A stretch of DNA of 64,000 nt, from NCBI RefSeq assembly GCF_004402015.1, contig NZ_SOPW01000016.1, positions 1 to 64,000 on the forward strand. Reading direction: 5' to 3'. This stretch comes from Filobacillus milosensis. Lineage in GTDB: Bacteria; Bacillota; Bacilli; Bacillales; Alkalibacillaceae. This document shows positions 43,402 to 52,680 of the stretch, in pieces (the stretch's first letter is position 1; each line of letters starts with the position of its first letter). The notes beneath the pieces were generated by a model that searched no databases, was not told the DNA's origin, and saw only the letters and a program-made list of their open reading frames with translations. The position numbers and the translations under genes were made by a program.

Positions 43402-44047
43402 ATGTAAGACTCCTCTTCCAAAAGATAGAAAAAAATAATTACCTCTATCTTAACTATTTTACTAATAAAAATCTATAACGTTTTTAGGTCATAAGTTTTA
43501 GATCTTAAAAGATTCATGATTTTTTTGTCTAGTCCTTATAAATCTTGAATAATCAGGCATTCTATGTCAATATTTAATTAAAATAATAACTTTTGTGTAT
43601 TTACTTTACATGAGTTTTTAGAGATTTATAAAGTCGCCATTTTAAGGGAATAATCATGAGAGAGGGCTTTGTTCAATACTCTAGTTAATGATTAACGTTT
43701 AGACATTGGCGTTTTGAGGTAAATATTCATGAAGATAAAAAACTATATTGGATATACTTCTCCAAGCCATTAAATTGACACTTCGAAATATACACATCTA
43801 TACAATCTACCTTTATTTTAGTTAAAGAGTTTGTAGATACAAGTTTAATTTGTAGCTTTACTAATAAAATGGGACTAAAATTCCTATTGATTACGTATAT
43901 TGAACTAATATATTTTTTCAAAGAATTTTATAAAAAGGACAACTATTGAAGGTTTTTACAACTTGCGTGTGGTATATTTTACCACAAACACATTCGCTAA
44001 ATAAATTAACCCTTAAAAGTAAATTATTTTAGAAAGAAGGGTCTAGG
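43402..44047. other. 645-bp AT-rich intergenic region
   Basis: No convincing gene, RNA or terminator. One imperfect direct repeat is visible: GCCATTTTAAGGGAATAATC (43636) and GGCGTTTTGAGGTAAATATT (43708), both followed by a CATGA context. A TTTGTTCAATACT stretch at 43669 recalls insertion-sequence ends, but no partner end was found. Confidence 0.3.
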
Positions 44048-45631
44048 ATGGAACTAAATAAACTCCTACAAGCAATAGACGTTTTAAAAACATATAATAA
44101 ACAAAATCCTGATATCACTGGACTAGCCTACCATTCAGGACGTGTTACTAATGGTAACCTTTTCGTATGTATGAAAGGGTTATTAACGGATGGTCACAAA
44201 TACTTAGAACATGCTGTTCAAAACGGCGCAGTTGCTGCAGTTGTGGAAGATGTTCAAGAGGATATCAATATTCCTCAATTTGTTGTTAAAAATAGTCGTA
44301 TTGCATTGGCAAGATTAGCGAACCATTTTTATAACGAACCTTCCAAAAAACTTAACATGATTGGTGTAACAGCAACTAACGGTAAAACAACAACAACATT
44401 CATGACCAATACCATATTAGAAGAAGCTGGTTTGAAAACAGGATTAATCGGTACAGTAGCCGTGAAATACGGGGATTATTCTTTTCCATCTGAGCTAACA
44501 ACGCCTGAATCACTTGATCTTCAGTATTATTTGGACCAAATGGTTAAACACAATGTCTCACACGTTACCATGGAGGTTTCATCTAAGGCACAAGAGGCCC
44601 ACCGTGTAGAAAAAGTTGATTATGATATCGTATCACTCAATAACGTGAGTCGTGAGCACATTGATGATCACGGGTCCTTTGAAGATTATCTCGAAGCTAA
44701 GTCTCGAATGATTAGAAATGCCAGTAAAAGAAGTTATGCTATTTTGAACTTAGATGATGAATACTCAGCTTCTTTAATTAATGAAACAAAGGCAAAAGTT
44801 GTGACTTTTGGTGTTGAAAATGATGAAGGGCATGTAGCTTGTCGGAACTTAGATTTATCAACTGGCCGAGCCAAGTTTACGGTTGAAATACGAAAAGCTT
44901 TCGGGAAATACCCTAACATGATACATCCACAATCATTTGATATTGAGCTGTCTGTACCAGGACTGCATTCCGTTTATAATTCAATGGTAGCCATTATGAT
45001 TGGATTATTAAGCGGCGTCGCCATTCCGACCATTCAATTCGCATTAAAGAATTTCGTTGGGGTAGAAAGACGATTTGAATACATTTACGAAAATGATTTT
45101 AAAGTCATTGATGATCACTTTGCAAACGCCGGTAATATAGACGTTACTCTAAAAACCGTTGAACGTATGACTTATAATCAATTTCATCTCGTTTACTCCA
45201 TCAGAGGTGGAAGAGGTCCTACAGTAAACCGTGAAAACGCTGAAGCCATTGCTTATTGGGCACCTGAACTTGGATTGAAGGAAATTTTCGCAACAAAAAG
45301 CTCGTCTCATGTTGCAGATAAAGACCAAGTCTCTAAAGACGAAGAAGAAGCTTTCTTAGAAGTGATTGAAAAAGCCGGATTAAAAGTCCACGTATATGAG
45401 GAATTAGAAGATGCCATTCATAACGTCATCCAAAAAGTAAAACCTCAGGACTTAATTATTCTGGGTGGAGCACAGGGAATGGATTATGGAGCAGGTTTAA
45501 CCTTACAAATCATAAACGATCTAAAACCTAATATTTCTGAAGAGCAATTGTTTATTCCGTTACGAAACAGAGTAGCCGGTGTTACTAAGGAACAAAAGAA
45601 GCTATTATTAAAATTAACACCTCACCAATAA
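44048..45631 (+). CDS. Mur ligase family protein (MurE paralogue)
   Basis: A 527-residue three-domain Mur-type ligase. The N-domain has GLAYHSGRVTNGNLFVCMKG, P-loop is GVTATNGKTTTTF, then TTPESLDLQYYLDQM, MEVSSKAQEAHRVE, NNVSREHIDDHGSFEDYLEA and the C-domain VERRFEYIYENDF. Active-site signatures of true MurE are altered: DDHFANAG replaces DYAHTPDG, GGRGPTVNRE replaces GGDRD, and no DNPR diaminopimelate motif is visible. It probably joins an amino acid to another acceptor. It precedes an acyltransferase and a glutamate symporter, but a terminator separates it from them. Confidence 0.82.
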   Translation: MELNKLLQAIDVLKTYNKQNPDITGLAYHSGRVTNGNLFVCMKGLLTDGHKYLEHAVQNGAVAAVVEDVQEDINIPQFVVKNSRIALARLANHFYNEPSKKLNMIGVTATNGKTTTTFMTNTILEEAGLKTGLIGTVAVKYGDYSFPSELTTPESLDLQYYLDQMVKHNVSHVTMEVSSKAQEAHRVEKVDYDIVSLNNVSREHIDDHGSFEDYLEAKSRMIRNASKRSYAILNLDDEYSASLINETKAKVVTFGVENDEGHVACRNLDLSTGRAKFTVEIRKAFGKYPNMIHPQSFDIELSVPGLHSVYNSMVAIMIGLLSGVAIPTIQFALKNFVGVERRFEYIYENDFKVIDDHFANAGNIDVTLKTVERMTYNQFHLVYSIRGGRGPTVNRENAEAIAYWAPELGLKEIFATKSSSHVADKDQVSKDEEEAFLEVIEKAGLKVHVYEELEDAIHNVIQKVKPQDLIILGGAQGMDYGAGLTLQIINDLKPNISEEQLFIPLRNRVAGVTKEQKKLLLKLTPHQ

Positions 45632-45647
45632 CTTGCTCCTCTTACAG

Positions 45648-45679
45648 AAAGACAAGCTAAATAGCTTGTCTTTTTTTTA
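45648..45679 (+). terminator. Terminator after Mur ligase paralogue
   Basis: Perfect stem AAGACAAGCT / AGCTTGTCTT then seven T residues. Confidence 0.9.
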
Positions 45680-45772
45680 TATTTAATTTCCTAAATTAAA
45701 GATTAAGATATTAATTATTCTATGTCATAATAGACATATAATATATCCCTTTTTAAGGTGTTGAGATACATT

Positions 45773-46978
45773 ATGAGCATTGAAAAGAAGCCATCAAAAC
45801 TTGTTCAACATATGTTGTTAGGGCCAATTCGGGCATTCATTAATTTACGCTCTGACATCCAAGTGGTGCGAAATGACACTAAAGGATTAAAACCACCTTA
45901 TGTTATTCTTTCTAATCACGTTAATAATTGGGACCCATTAATCCTAAATTCATACGTGGATGAGCCGATCTGTTACATCGCTGGCGAACCACTTTTCCGT
46001 CATCCATTTCTTAAACACGTTTTGAATTACGTCGGTGCCATTCGTAAAACCAAATTTACCAATGATACTTCTACGATCCGAAATGTATTAAAAGCTAAAA
46101 AGCATGGACGAGTTATTGGTGTTTTTCCTGAAGGTAATCGCAATTGGGATGGTTATAACGAACCACTCATCTATTCCACTTCAAAACTAGTAAAATTATT
46201 AGATGTACCAGTTGTGTTCGCTAAGATCAAAGGAGGTTACTTGAGTCACCCTCGTTGGGGAGATGGACACCGAAAAGGGAAAATCGAATTAACTTTTGAA
46301 CAAATTTCTGATCAAGGTGACTTTATAAATGCTTCTATCGAAGACATCCATAACCGGTTGACCGAAGCCATGCACCATGATGAAATGGCTTGGCAGAGGG
46401 ACCATAAAAATCAGTACATATCTAAGCACCCGGCACATTACTTAGAACGACTTTTATTTGTCTGCCCACATTGTCAGACTCCTGGATACATGTATTCCAA
46501 CAAAGATGAGTTTAGATGCTTAAACTGTAATTATCTTGTGACATATACACCGGAAGGTCATTTTGAGTCTATAAATCAACCAACCTACCATTTAACACCT
46601 TATGAATGGAAAAATTGGCAGTTACAATTTTTAAGAGAAAACCTTTTTAGGGATGATTTGGTTAATGTCTGGGGAGATTGCTTGAAAGACCCTGTAAAGC
46701 TTTATGTATCCTACGACCAACAACCCTTTAAATTAGTTGGTGAAGGAACATTAACATGGAACAATCAGCAATTTGACTTTATTAACAGCAAAGACCAAAT
46801 TACCTTTTCTATTCATCAAGCCGATGGTATTAATATTCAATTTCATCATAAATTAGATTTTCTCTATCATAACGCTTTTTATCGACTTGTTTTCTATCAA
46901 CCTCGAAGTTCTGCCTATAAATGGCTTCAAGTTACTAAACAAATTAAGAAGCAAGAGGGAGTTTCTCATGGAACATAA
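45773..46978 (+). CDS. PlsC-type acyltransferase with C-terminal zinc ribbon
   Basis: A 401-residue protein. Residues 35-220 form a PlsC-type glycerophosphate/lysophospholipid acyltransferase domain with SNHVNNWDPLIL (H-x4-D) and GVFPEGNRNWDGYN (FPEG). Residues 230-265 hold a four-Cys zinc ribbon, CPHCQTPGYMYSNKDEFRC then LNCNY. Residues 270-401 are a beta-rich tail of unknown fold. The fusion is longer than ordinary PlsC (about 240 residues). It likely acylates a lipid or amino-acid acceptor at the membrane. ATG 45773 is preferred; the ribosome binding site AAGG is rather distant. Confidence 0.82.
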   Translation: MSIEKKPSKLVQHMLLGPIRAFINLRSDIQVVRNDTKGLKPPYVILSNHVNNWDPLILNSYVDEPICYIAGEPLFRHPFLKHVLNYVGAIRKTKFTNDTSTIRNVLKAKKHGRVIGVFPEGNRNWDGYNEPLIYSTSKLVKLLDVPVVFAKIKGGYLSHPRWGDGHRKGKIELTFEQISDQGDFINASIEDIHNRLTEAMHHDEMAWQRDHKNQYISKHPAHYLERLLFVCPHCQTPGYMYSNKDEFRCLNCNYLVTYTPEGHFESINQPTYHLTPYEWKNWQLQFLRENLFRDDLVNVWGDCLKDPVKLYVSYDQQPFKLVGEGTLTWNNQQFDFINSKDQITFSIHQADGINIQFHHKLDFLYHNAFYRLVFYQPRSSAYKWLQVTKQIKKQEGVSHGT

Positions 46979-48332
46979 CTGGTCATTCGTACTGGATTTT
47001 ATATATTTATCTGCCTTTATTCTGTTAGCCTCGATTTTAAAAGCCCGTATTCCAGCTATTAGAAAATTAATCATTCCAACATCCATGATTGCAGGATTTA
47101 TAGGCTTAATTGCAGGACCTGAGATTATCGGATTGATTCCCTTTGAGGTCGACATGCTAGGAGCGATTGTTTATCATTTGATGGCGATCGGCTTTATTGC
47201 CCTTTCTTTAAAAGACCGTCAAGTTCATACCAGTCCAGCCATTTTAAACTCTGGAATGTTGATTGTCTCTACCTATTTAATACAAGGAATTGTTGGTTTT
47301 GGTATTTTACTACTACTTGTCGAATGGTTTTATCCTGATTTCTTCCCAGGCATAGGCCTGCTTTTACCTCTAGGATTTGGGCAAGGTCCGGGACAAGCAT
47401 ACTCCATTGGGTCACAGTGGGAAGAACTTGGAGTTATAGGTGGAGGGAATTTAGGATTAACAATCGCTGGAATAGGTTTTATTTGGGCAACTATCATCGG
47501 CATTATATTAATGAATATTCTAGTTAAAAATAAAAAATTTGCTAGTTCTGAGCAAGTCAAGAAAAGTCATCATCCCGTTGTTGAACAATCGGCGCCTAAT
47601 GAAATCCCATTAAGTGATGCCATTGATAAATTAACCTATCAAATAGCCTTAATTAGCTTTATTTATCTAATGACATATTTAACGATCCTTGGTTTGGATA
47701 CAGTCCTTACACCACTTGGTACGTTTGGAGCAACGTTAGCTCAACTATTTGTCGGCTTTCATTTTTTAATTGGTAGCCTTTACGCAATAACGTTCAGAAT
47801 AATATTAAATAAACTTCAAAATAAAGGTCTAAAGCTTGAGCATTCGCCTAACAATTTTTTACTTCAACGAATTGCAGGTTTTTCATTTGATTATATGATC
47901 ACTGCATCGATTGCAGCTATTTCCATTTATGCTTTACGGGATTACATAGTTCCTATTTTGTTGATTACTACTATTGGTGGGTTGTTAACGATTTTTTACT
48001 TAGTTTGGATCACACCTAGAATTTTTCCAGAAGACGCGCTTTCTAATACTCTTGGTTTCTTCGGGATGCAGACAGGTACAATTTCAACAGGAATGGCTTT
48101 AGTTAAAGCTGTTGACCCACACTTCCAATCTAATACCACTGAGAACCTTGTGATGGGGAGTGGAACAGCGCTCATGTTTGGTTTTCCTTTATTACTTCTC
48201 TTAAATGTCCCTGTTGTCGGTTATGTGCAAGGTACTCCAATGCTGTACATTTATTCATTTCTCGGATTGGTTGCATATTTTTTGGTGTTATTAATTGCAT
48301 TATGGTTCCGTACGAAAAGACAAGCAGGTTAA
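46968..48332 (+). CDS. Sodium/glutamate symporter (GltS family)
   Basis: A 454-residue membrane protein with about eleven helices. It matches the glutamate:sodium symporter family in helix layout and in the two reentrant glycine-rich stretches, LPLGFGQGPGQAYSIGSQWE and FFGMQTGTISTGMALVKAVD. It should import glutamate with sodium, useful for osmoprotection and as an ectoine precursor. Its ATG overlaps the acyltransferase end by 11 bases, so the two are translationally coupled, an uncommon pairing. GAGGGAG precedes the start. Confidence 0.86.
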   Translation: MEHNWSFVLDFIYLSAFILLASILKARIPAIRKLIIPTSMIAGFIGLIAGPEIIGLIPFEVDMLGAIVYHLMAIGFIALSLKDRQVHTSPAILNSGMLIVSTYLIQGIVGFGILLLLVEWFYPDFFPGIGLLLPLGFGQGPGQAYSIGSQWEELGVIGGGNLGLTIAGIGFIWATIIGIILMNILVKNKKFASSEQVKKSHHPVVEQSAPNEIPLSDAIDKLTYQIALISFIYLMTYLTILGLDTVLTPLGTFGATLAQLFVGFHFLIGSLYAITFRIILNKLQNKGLKLEHSPNNFLLQRIAGFSFDYMITASIAAISIYALRDYIVPILLITTIGGLLTIFYLVWITPRIFPEDALSNTLGFFGMQTGTISTGMALVKAVDPHFQSNTTENLVMGSGTALMFGFPLLLLLNVPVVGYVQGTPMLYIYSFLGLVAYFLVLLIALWFRTKRQAG

Positions 48333-48367
48333 AAAGCTCTCGCTATTTGGCGAGAGCTTTGTTTTTT
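48332..48367. terminator. Bidirectional terminator symporter / SDR
   Basis: AAAGCTCTCGC / GCGAGAGCTTT hairpin, followed by GTTTTTTA on the plus strand. Confidence 0.88.
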
Positions 48368-49157
48368 ATAACGCCTTTACAAGACCACCATCAACAACTA
48401 ATGATTGTCCTGTCACATAAGTATTAGCACCTGATCCAAGAAAAACAGCCACCTTTGCAAACTCGTCCGGTGTTCCGTAACGACCAATAGGAATAGTTGC
48501 TTCAGTTTGTTCCTTAACTTCTTCAGATGAAACACCTAACTGATCGGCTCTACTTTGATCCAATTGAGCTAATCGGTCTGTTCCAATTCGACCAGGACCA
48601 AGAGTATTAATTAAAATGTTATGTGGCGCAAGTTCCTGTGATAAACCTTTAGCTAACCCTACTATTCCCGCTCGAAATGTGTTTGATAAGAGCAGGTTGT
48701 CCAAGGTTTGCTTAATTGAAGATGAAGCAAAATTTATTATACGCCCGGAGTTTTGTTGTTTCATGTAAGGTAAGACCTCACGAATAGTCCTAATAAAACT
48801 CAATAGATTTAGTTCAAATGCATTTTGCCAGTCTCCATCACTAAATTGTTCAAATTGTCCTGGGGGTGGCCCGCCAGCATTATTAATTAATACATCGACG
48901 GTACCATTCCGGTTAACCGCTTTTTGAACGAGCTGTTTTATTTGGTCTGGCTTCGTGACGTCACAAACCGCATAGTCTACCTGATCGTTTCCACTTTCAT
49001 TCTGAATCTCTTCGACTGTTTTCTTTAATTCTTGTTCATCACGACTGGAAATCATAACGTGTGCGCCTTCTTTTGCAAATTCTAACGCTGTTGCTTTTCC
49101 TAGTCCCTTACTCGATGCTGTTACAATCACAGACTTTCCTTTTAGATTAAGATTCAC
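48366..49157 (-). CDS. SDR-family oxidoreductase without canonical YxxxK
   Basis: A 263-residue short-chain dehydrogenase-fold protein. NAD(P)-binding TASSKGLGKA is near residue 13 and NNAGGPPPG is intact. The Ser region is INFASSSIKQTLDNL, but the active-site helix reads LLLSNTFRAGIVGLAKGL, where Tyr and Lys of YSASK are replaced (SNTFR). A subgroup of Bacillus SDRs shares this style, so the change is probably ancestral. Enzymatic activity is uncertain. It is often annotated as 3-oxoacyl-ACP reductase-like. Convergent with the symporter gene. Confidence 0.82.
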   Translation of the reverse strand: MNLNLKGKSVIVTASSKGLGKATALEFAKEGAHVMISSRDEQELKKTVEEIQNESGNDQVDYAVCDVTKPDQIKQLVQKAVNRNGTVDVLINNAGGPPPGQFEQFSDGDWQNAFELNLLSFIRTIREVLPYMKQQNSGRIINFASSSIKQTLDNLLLSNTFRAGIVGLAKGLSQELAPHNILINTLGPGRIGTDRLAQLDQSRADQLGVSSEEVKEQTEATIPIGRYGTPDEFAKVAVFLGSGANTYVTGQSLVVDGGLVKAL

Positions 49158-49249
49158 AAACCCACCACCTTTTTAGTTATTTTACCAAAAGACTATGTTA
49201 AAGTTTAATGTTGATGTTTCGACATAGATTAAGTTGTTGAATTATGATG

Positions 49250-49408
49250 AGCGAAGGTGGCGACTCCTGGTCGGCTAAGGTCGGTCACGTCCTGCGCCTG
49301 CGGTTACTCGGCGCAAAATAACGCAAAGAAGTAAAGCAAGTAGCTTTTGTGACCAACGCCGACACTTAACCATCCAGGTCTTCGAAAAGCGTCCACCGAA
49401 AGCGAATC
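49250..49408. repeat. GC-rich dispersed palindromic element, copy 2
   Basis: About 158 bp, inverted relative to the copy at 25302. Left arm GGTGGCGACTCCTGG (49257 on) and right arm CCAGG...AAAGCGTCCACC (ending 49397) pair; the base pairs GGTGG/CCACC replace GGCGG/CCGCC of copy 1. A long inner imperfect stem includes GGTCAC / GTGACC. No coding capacity was recognised. Confidence 0.65.
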
Positions 49409-49443
49409 ACAATATCAACAACGGACTTTATCAGAGCTTACCA

Positions 49444-49481
49444 AAAAATAATAAAGCTGCCGGAATTATACCGACAGCTTT
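49444..49481 (-). terminator. Terminator of DUF4870 gene
   Basis: Minus-strand stem AAAGCTGTCGG / CCGGCAGCTTT followed by ATTATTTTTT. Confidence 0.82.
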
Positions 49482-49486
49482 ATTCG

Positions 49487-49837
49487 CTATTTTAGTATCT
49501 CAAATTTACCAACTAAAGGCAGAGGTTTCATCTCACCTTTTGCTGAGTTAATGATACCTAAGATCCAAAGAATAAAGACAAATAGGTTTCCTAAAGGTAA
49601 TACCAGTAACCAACCAATAATAGGAACAACGGTACCAATAGTATTAATAATGATTGCAGTTAATAATAAAATTAATCCCTGATTCGCATGATACATCGCA
49701 AATTTTGATTCTTTATTTACGAGTAATGGAATAAAGAAAATAAAATATGAGACTACTCCAAGACCTTTATTTTCCTCGGCATCTTTTTGTTCTTCACTTT
49801 TCACTTCTTCATTTTCTTTTACTTGTTCTTCGCTCAT
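49487..49837 (-). CDS. DUF4870 small membrane protein
   Basis: A 116-residue protein. The first 28 residues are highly charged (EEQVKENEEVKSEEQKDAEE), followed by three hydrophobic helices (LGVVSYFIFFIPLLV, LILLLTAIIINTIGTVVPII, LVLPLGNLFVFILWILGIIN) and the DUF4870 motif KFAMYHANQGLILLL. Family function is unknown. It is widespread in Bacillaceae as a small inner membrane protein. ATG 49837 follows GGTGG; two other ATG codons just upstream overlap that site. Confidence 0.83.
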   Translation of the reverse strand: MSEEQVKENEEVKSEEQKDAEENKGLGVVSYFIFFIPLLVNKESKFAMYHANQGLILLLTAIIINTIGTVVPIIGWLLVLPLGNLFVFILWILGIINSAKGEMKPLPLVGKFEILK

Positions 49838-49930
49838 ATACATCCACCTTCCCAAATTTTTGCCTATTCAAAGTTATGCTATAAAATGGAATTATATGAG
49901 ACTTAATTATTATTTTTTAGACAGGCTACT

Positions 49931-49974
49931 AAAAAAACAAGCACTTAAGCGACATGATCGCTTAGTGCTTGTTT
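49931..49974 (-). terminator. Terminator overlapping the end of DUF3231 gene
   Basis: Minus-strand AACAAGCACTAAGCGA / TCGCTTAAGTGCTTGTT then seven T residues. The stop codon (49962-49964) lies inside the 5' arm. Confidence 0.88.
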
Positions 49975-50960
49975 TCCTTTTTCTTAGTTTGCGGCGGTTC
50001 TTCCATGTATCCATTGTTGATCATTAGCTTAGCGCCTTTATGGGCGTAGGCAAAAATATCCTGCATAATTTTTGTCATTTTTCCTACCAAATCATTTCTT
50101 AAACTAAATGCTGTCCCAACAGAACTTCCACCTATGGCAAAACTACAGAATAAAGACACGCTATACAGCATAAGTTTATCTGAAAATGGAGCTGCTGTTG
50201 AGTTCGTCACGTTTCCACCTGGTGTTGCTGGTACATGAATATCATTATCCAATAACACTTCGCTGACAGTTTTGATAATATCTTTCGAAATACCTTGACC
50301 TTCATGAAAATATTGTTTAACATCTTTTAAATTAGCACATTGGGCAAAACCTATTATCATTTGCATACCAACATTATTGGCTTCTACAGTGTGGTATAAG
50401 TGTGCTACTTCAACCGTAGTCAAAGGGCGCTTTTCTTTAAATGGATTAAAACCACTTAAATAGTTAGTTTCCTGTACAAACTCAACTTTTTTAGGCATTG
50501 CACAATAAGGTGCTCTGGTTAACAATCCTTTATCCAACAAGTATTGAGTACACTTATCAAAATATTTTTGTGTCATACTGGTTAATTCTCTGAACATCAC
50601 GACGATATCTTGTCTATAAACCATTGTAATATTCAAGGCTTGCATTCCCATACCTATTTCATTCATAAGTCGAATGAATAATATATCAAACCCATTTTCA
50701 AACAATTTTGGTGCGCCTTTATTGACGTCTTCTTCAGTAAAACCAAATGGTACTGCTGCCCCTTCAGTTTTAAAGATATCTTCTATCTTTAAAACATAAG
50801 GACGAGTATCTTCATACAAACTAACTAAAATTTGCTTAGCTTCTTCATCATCTGCATGTTCAATAAAATACTCCAACGTCCTTAAGAGTAAAGTCTTTTG
50901 CTGATAAGTCATCCAAAGAACGCCAATCTCAGATGAAGTGATACTTGGACTTTCTGGCAT
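49962..50960 (-). CDS. DUF3231 family protein, copy 1
   Basis: A 332-residue all-helical protein of the DUF3231 family. It has two homologous halves: SSEIGVLWMTYQQKTLLLRT...YVLKIEDIFKTEGAAVPFGF and LTTVEVAHLYHTVEANNVGM...VSEVLLDNDIHVPATP, each ending in a PxxP-type turn. The repeats resemble ferritin-like or coat-F-like bundles. Function unknown; seen mainly in spore-forming Bacillaceae. ATG 50960 follows GGGGG at eight bases. The second copy at 57137 is similar along its length but clearly diverged. Confidence 0.83.
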   Translation of the reverse strand: MPESPSITSSEIGVLWMTYQQKTLLLRTLEYFIEHADDEEAKQILVSLYEDTRPYVLKIEDIFKTEGAAVPFGFTEEDVNKGAPKLFENGFDILFIRLMNEIGMGMQALNITMVYRQDIVVMFRELTSMTQKYFDKCTQYLLDKGLLTRAPYCAMPKKVEFVQETNYLSGFNPFKEKRPLTTVEVAHLYHTVEANNVGMQMIIGFAQCANLKDVKQYFHEGQGISKDIIKTVSEVLLDNDIHVPATPGGNVTNSTAAPFSDKLMLYSVSLFCSFAIGGSSVGTAFSLRNDLVGKMTKIMQDIFAYAHKGAKLMINNGYMEEPPQTKKKENKH

Positions 50961-51080
50961 ATCTATTACCCCCAATAGTTCAATCCTATTAGATATTTTT
51001 GCTTGATGGAGGAAATTTATGCATGAAATAAAGAGTGGCTAAAACCAGAAGCTGTATTTAGGAGTAAATGTTATGTTTAT

Positions 51081-51193
51081 TGCGAACTTCTTTATCTATT
51101 AAGCGACTTTTTCATTGGATTAAGAGAACTTTTCTCCGTTTATTAGAATTTTTATGTCCCATTAACCGAATTGAAGTTTAGTTTATTCAAGTT
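51081..51193. repeat. Phased word array ATTAAGCGAACTTTT (array F)
   Basis: Units TATTGCGAACTT, TATTAAGCGACTTT, GATTAAGAGAACTTTT, TATTAGAATTTTT, ATTAACCGAATT and ATTCAAGTTTT, spaced 21, 21, 20, 22 and 20 bp. It lies 38 bp beyond the terminator of the SLH esterase gene. Same word as array G on the other side of that gene. Confidence 0.7.
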
Positions 51194-51230
51194 TTCACTA
51201 ATTCGTTAAGTAGTAAGTTCCATCTATCAA

Positions 51231-51275
51231 TCAAAAAATCAAGCCATAAGCGACTAAACTGCTTATGACTTGATT
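51231..51275 (-). terminator. Terminator of SLH esterase gene
   Basis: Minus-strand AATCAAGTCATAAGC / GCTTATGGCTTGATT (one mismatch) followed by TTTT. Confidence 0.88.
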
Positions 51276-51278
51276 CAT

Positions 51279-52595
51279 CTAATCTAACTGCATAGCTCTT
51301 GCTATGAATGATGCTATTTGTCCTCTCGTAACAAATTTTTTCGGTTTAAAAGTACCATCCTCATATCCCAATGTTACACCGTTTTGAGCTAGAGTTTGAA
51401 TATAACTATAAGACCAGTGATTTTCAGCAGGCATATCACTGAAAGTAATTTCTTCTCCAGTGGATTTTAAATCAAAGGCCTCTACAATAATCTTAGCCAT
51501 TTGATCACGGGTAAGGAGTTCATTGGATCTAAACGTTCCATCTGGAAATCCATCGATTACTCTCTCATCTGTTAACTGGGCAATAGCATCATATGACGCC
51601 ATACTTTTATCTAAATCCGAAAACCCTGGTTCAGCAGGCGTAGAACGGTCAAAGACTACACTGTGATACAAAGCCATACTCACTTCTGCTCTTGTTATTT
51701 TCTGTTTCGGCTTAAATGTTCCGTCCCCATAGCCTCTTATAATATTTTTTCCATATAAGTATTCAATATCTTTTTTAGCAAAATGGCTTTCTGGTACATC
51801 CGTAAAATCTTTTGCTGTAATTAATGACATGTCTTCCCAAAATTCATTTGCAAGCACTAAATAGCCAGTGGTATTCGGGTGGACATTTTCGGGATTTGGT
51901 AAATACTTTTTAGCATCCTTACTAATAGCTTCACTTGTGCTAACATACGTTGCACCATTTTCTACTGCTACCTGTTTAATTGTCTGATTTAAATAAGTAA
52001 GAGCCAAATCGAGCTGAGCTTTTTGCTTATCCGGTAAGTACGGAAAGGGGTTATAATAACCCATTAAATAGACTTGTGCTTCAGGATTCAACGTATTAAT
52101 TTCACTTATCGTACCAGTCAGGTTTTGTTTAACTTGATCGAGTGCCAATAGGAATTGAGCTTGATCAAAGTTCACTTCCCCTGTATCAGTATTAACAGTT
52201 ACTACTTGAAGAACATCATTAGCACCAGCAGATATAGTAATCACTTCCGCTTCTGCAACAGTTGCTCGTATACCGACTTTATCGAATTCTTCTGGTATTT
52301 TTACATCATTCACTAAATCTTGATAAACATCATCTGATTTATAACCTGCTGCTGCATACTGTTTTGTATAATTATTTAAAAGTTTCAAGTTATTTAAATG
52401 ATGGGCTAAATAATCTGCATATCCATCTTTAGGTGGATTTTCTGTCGATGAGGTTGGAGTAATTCCTAATGCTAAGGAGTCTCCAAGAGCAACGTAATCC
52501 AATTTCTCATCTGCACTGATGGATAATGGAACTGTTACTAATAAAGATGAAATAAAAAATGTAAGCAATAGAAATTTGATCAATCTCTTTTTCAA
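51279..52595 (-). CDS. SLH-anchored SGNH/GDSL esterase
   Basis: A 438-residue secreted protein. Signal peptide IKFLLLTFFISSLLVTVPLS, then an SGNH domain (about 30-245) with YVALGDSLALG, TISAGANDVLQV, MGYYNPFPYLP and NPENVHPNTTGY. Three SLH repeats follow (DVPESHFAKKDIEYLYGKNI, GFSDLDKSMASYDAIAQL, FSDMPAENHWSYSYIQTLAQ). It should be held on the cell wall and hydrolyse esters or acetyl groups. The acid residue three before His is Glu rather than Asp. Starts at TTG 52595 with GGGGAG eight bases upstream. Arrays F and G flank the gene. Confidence 0.9.
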   Translation of the reverse strand: MKKRLIKFLLLTFFISSLLVTVPLSISADEKLDYVALGDSLALGITPTSSTENPPKDGYADYLAHHLNNLKLLNNYTKQYAAAGYKSDDVYQDLVNDVKIPEEFDKVGIRATVAEAEVITISAGANDVLQVVTVNTDTGEVNFDQAQFLLALDQVKQNLTGTISEINTLNPEAQVYLMGYYNPFPYLPDKQKAQLDLALTYLNQTIKQVAVENGATYVSTSEAISKDAKKYLPNPENVHPNTTGYLVLANEFWEDMSLITAKDFTDVPESHFAKKDIEYLYGKNIIRGYGDGTFKPKQKITRAEVSMALYHSVVFDRSTPAEPGFSDLDKSMASYDAIAQLTDERVIDGFPDGTFRSNELLTRDQMAKIIVEAFDLKSTGEEITFSDMPAENHWSYSYIQTLAQNGVTLGYEDGTFKPKKFVTRGQIASFIARAMQLD

Positions 52596-52680
52596 AATTA
52601 CTTCTCCCCTTTTTTCGTTACTAAATCAATACTATTCAGTCTAGTACAATTTATTCATTATTCTCGTGATTAAGGGAAAA

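Noticed and set aside
43660-43690. TTTGTTCAATACT as an insertion-sequence end
   Set aside because: No inverted partner, transposase remnant or target duplication within the gap.
45086-45631. Calling the Mur ligase paralogue murE
   Set aside because: The diaminopimelate DNPR motif and DYAHTPD signature are absent, so it is unlikely to be the cell-wall MurE.
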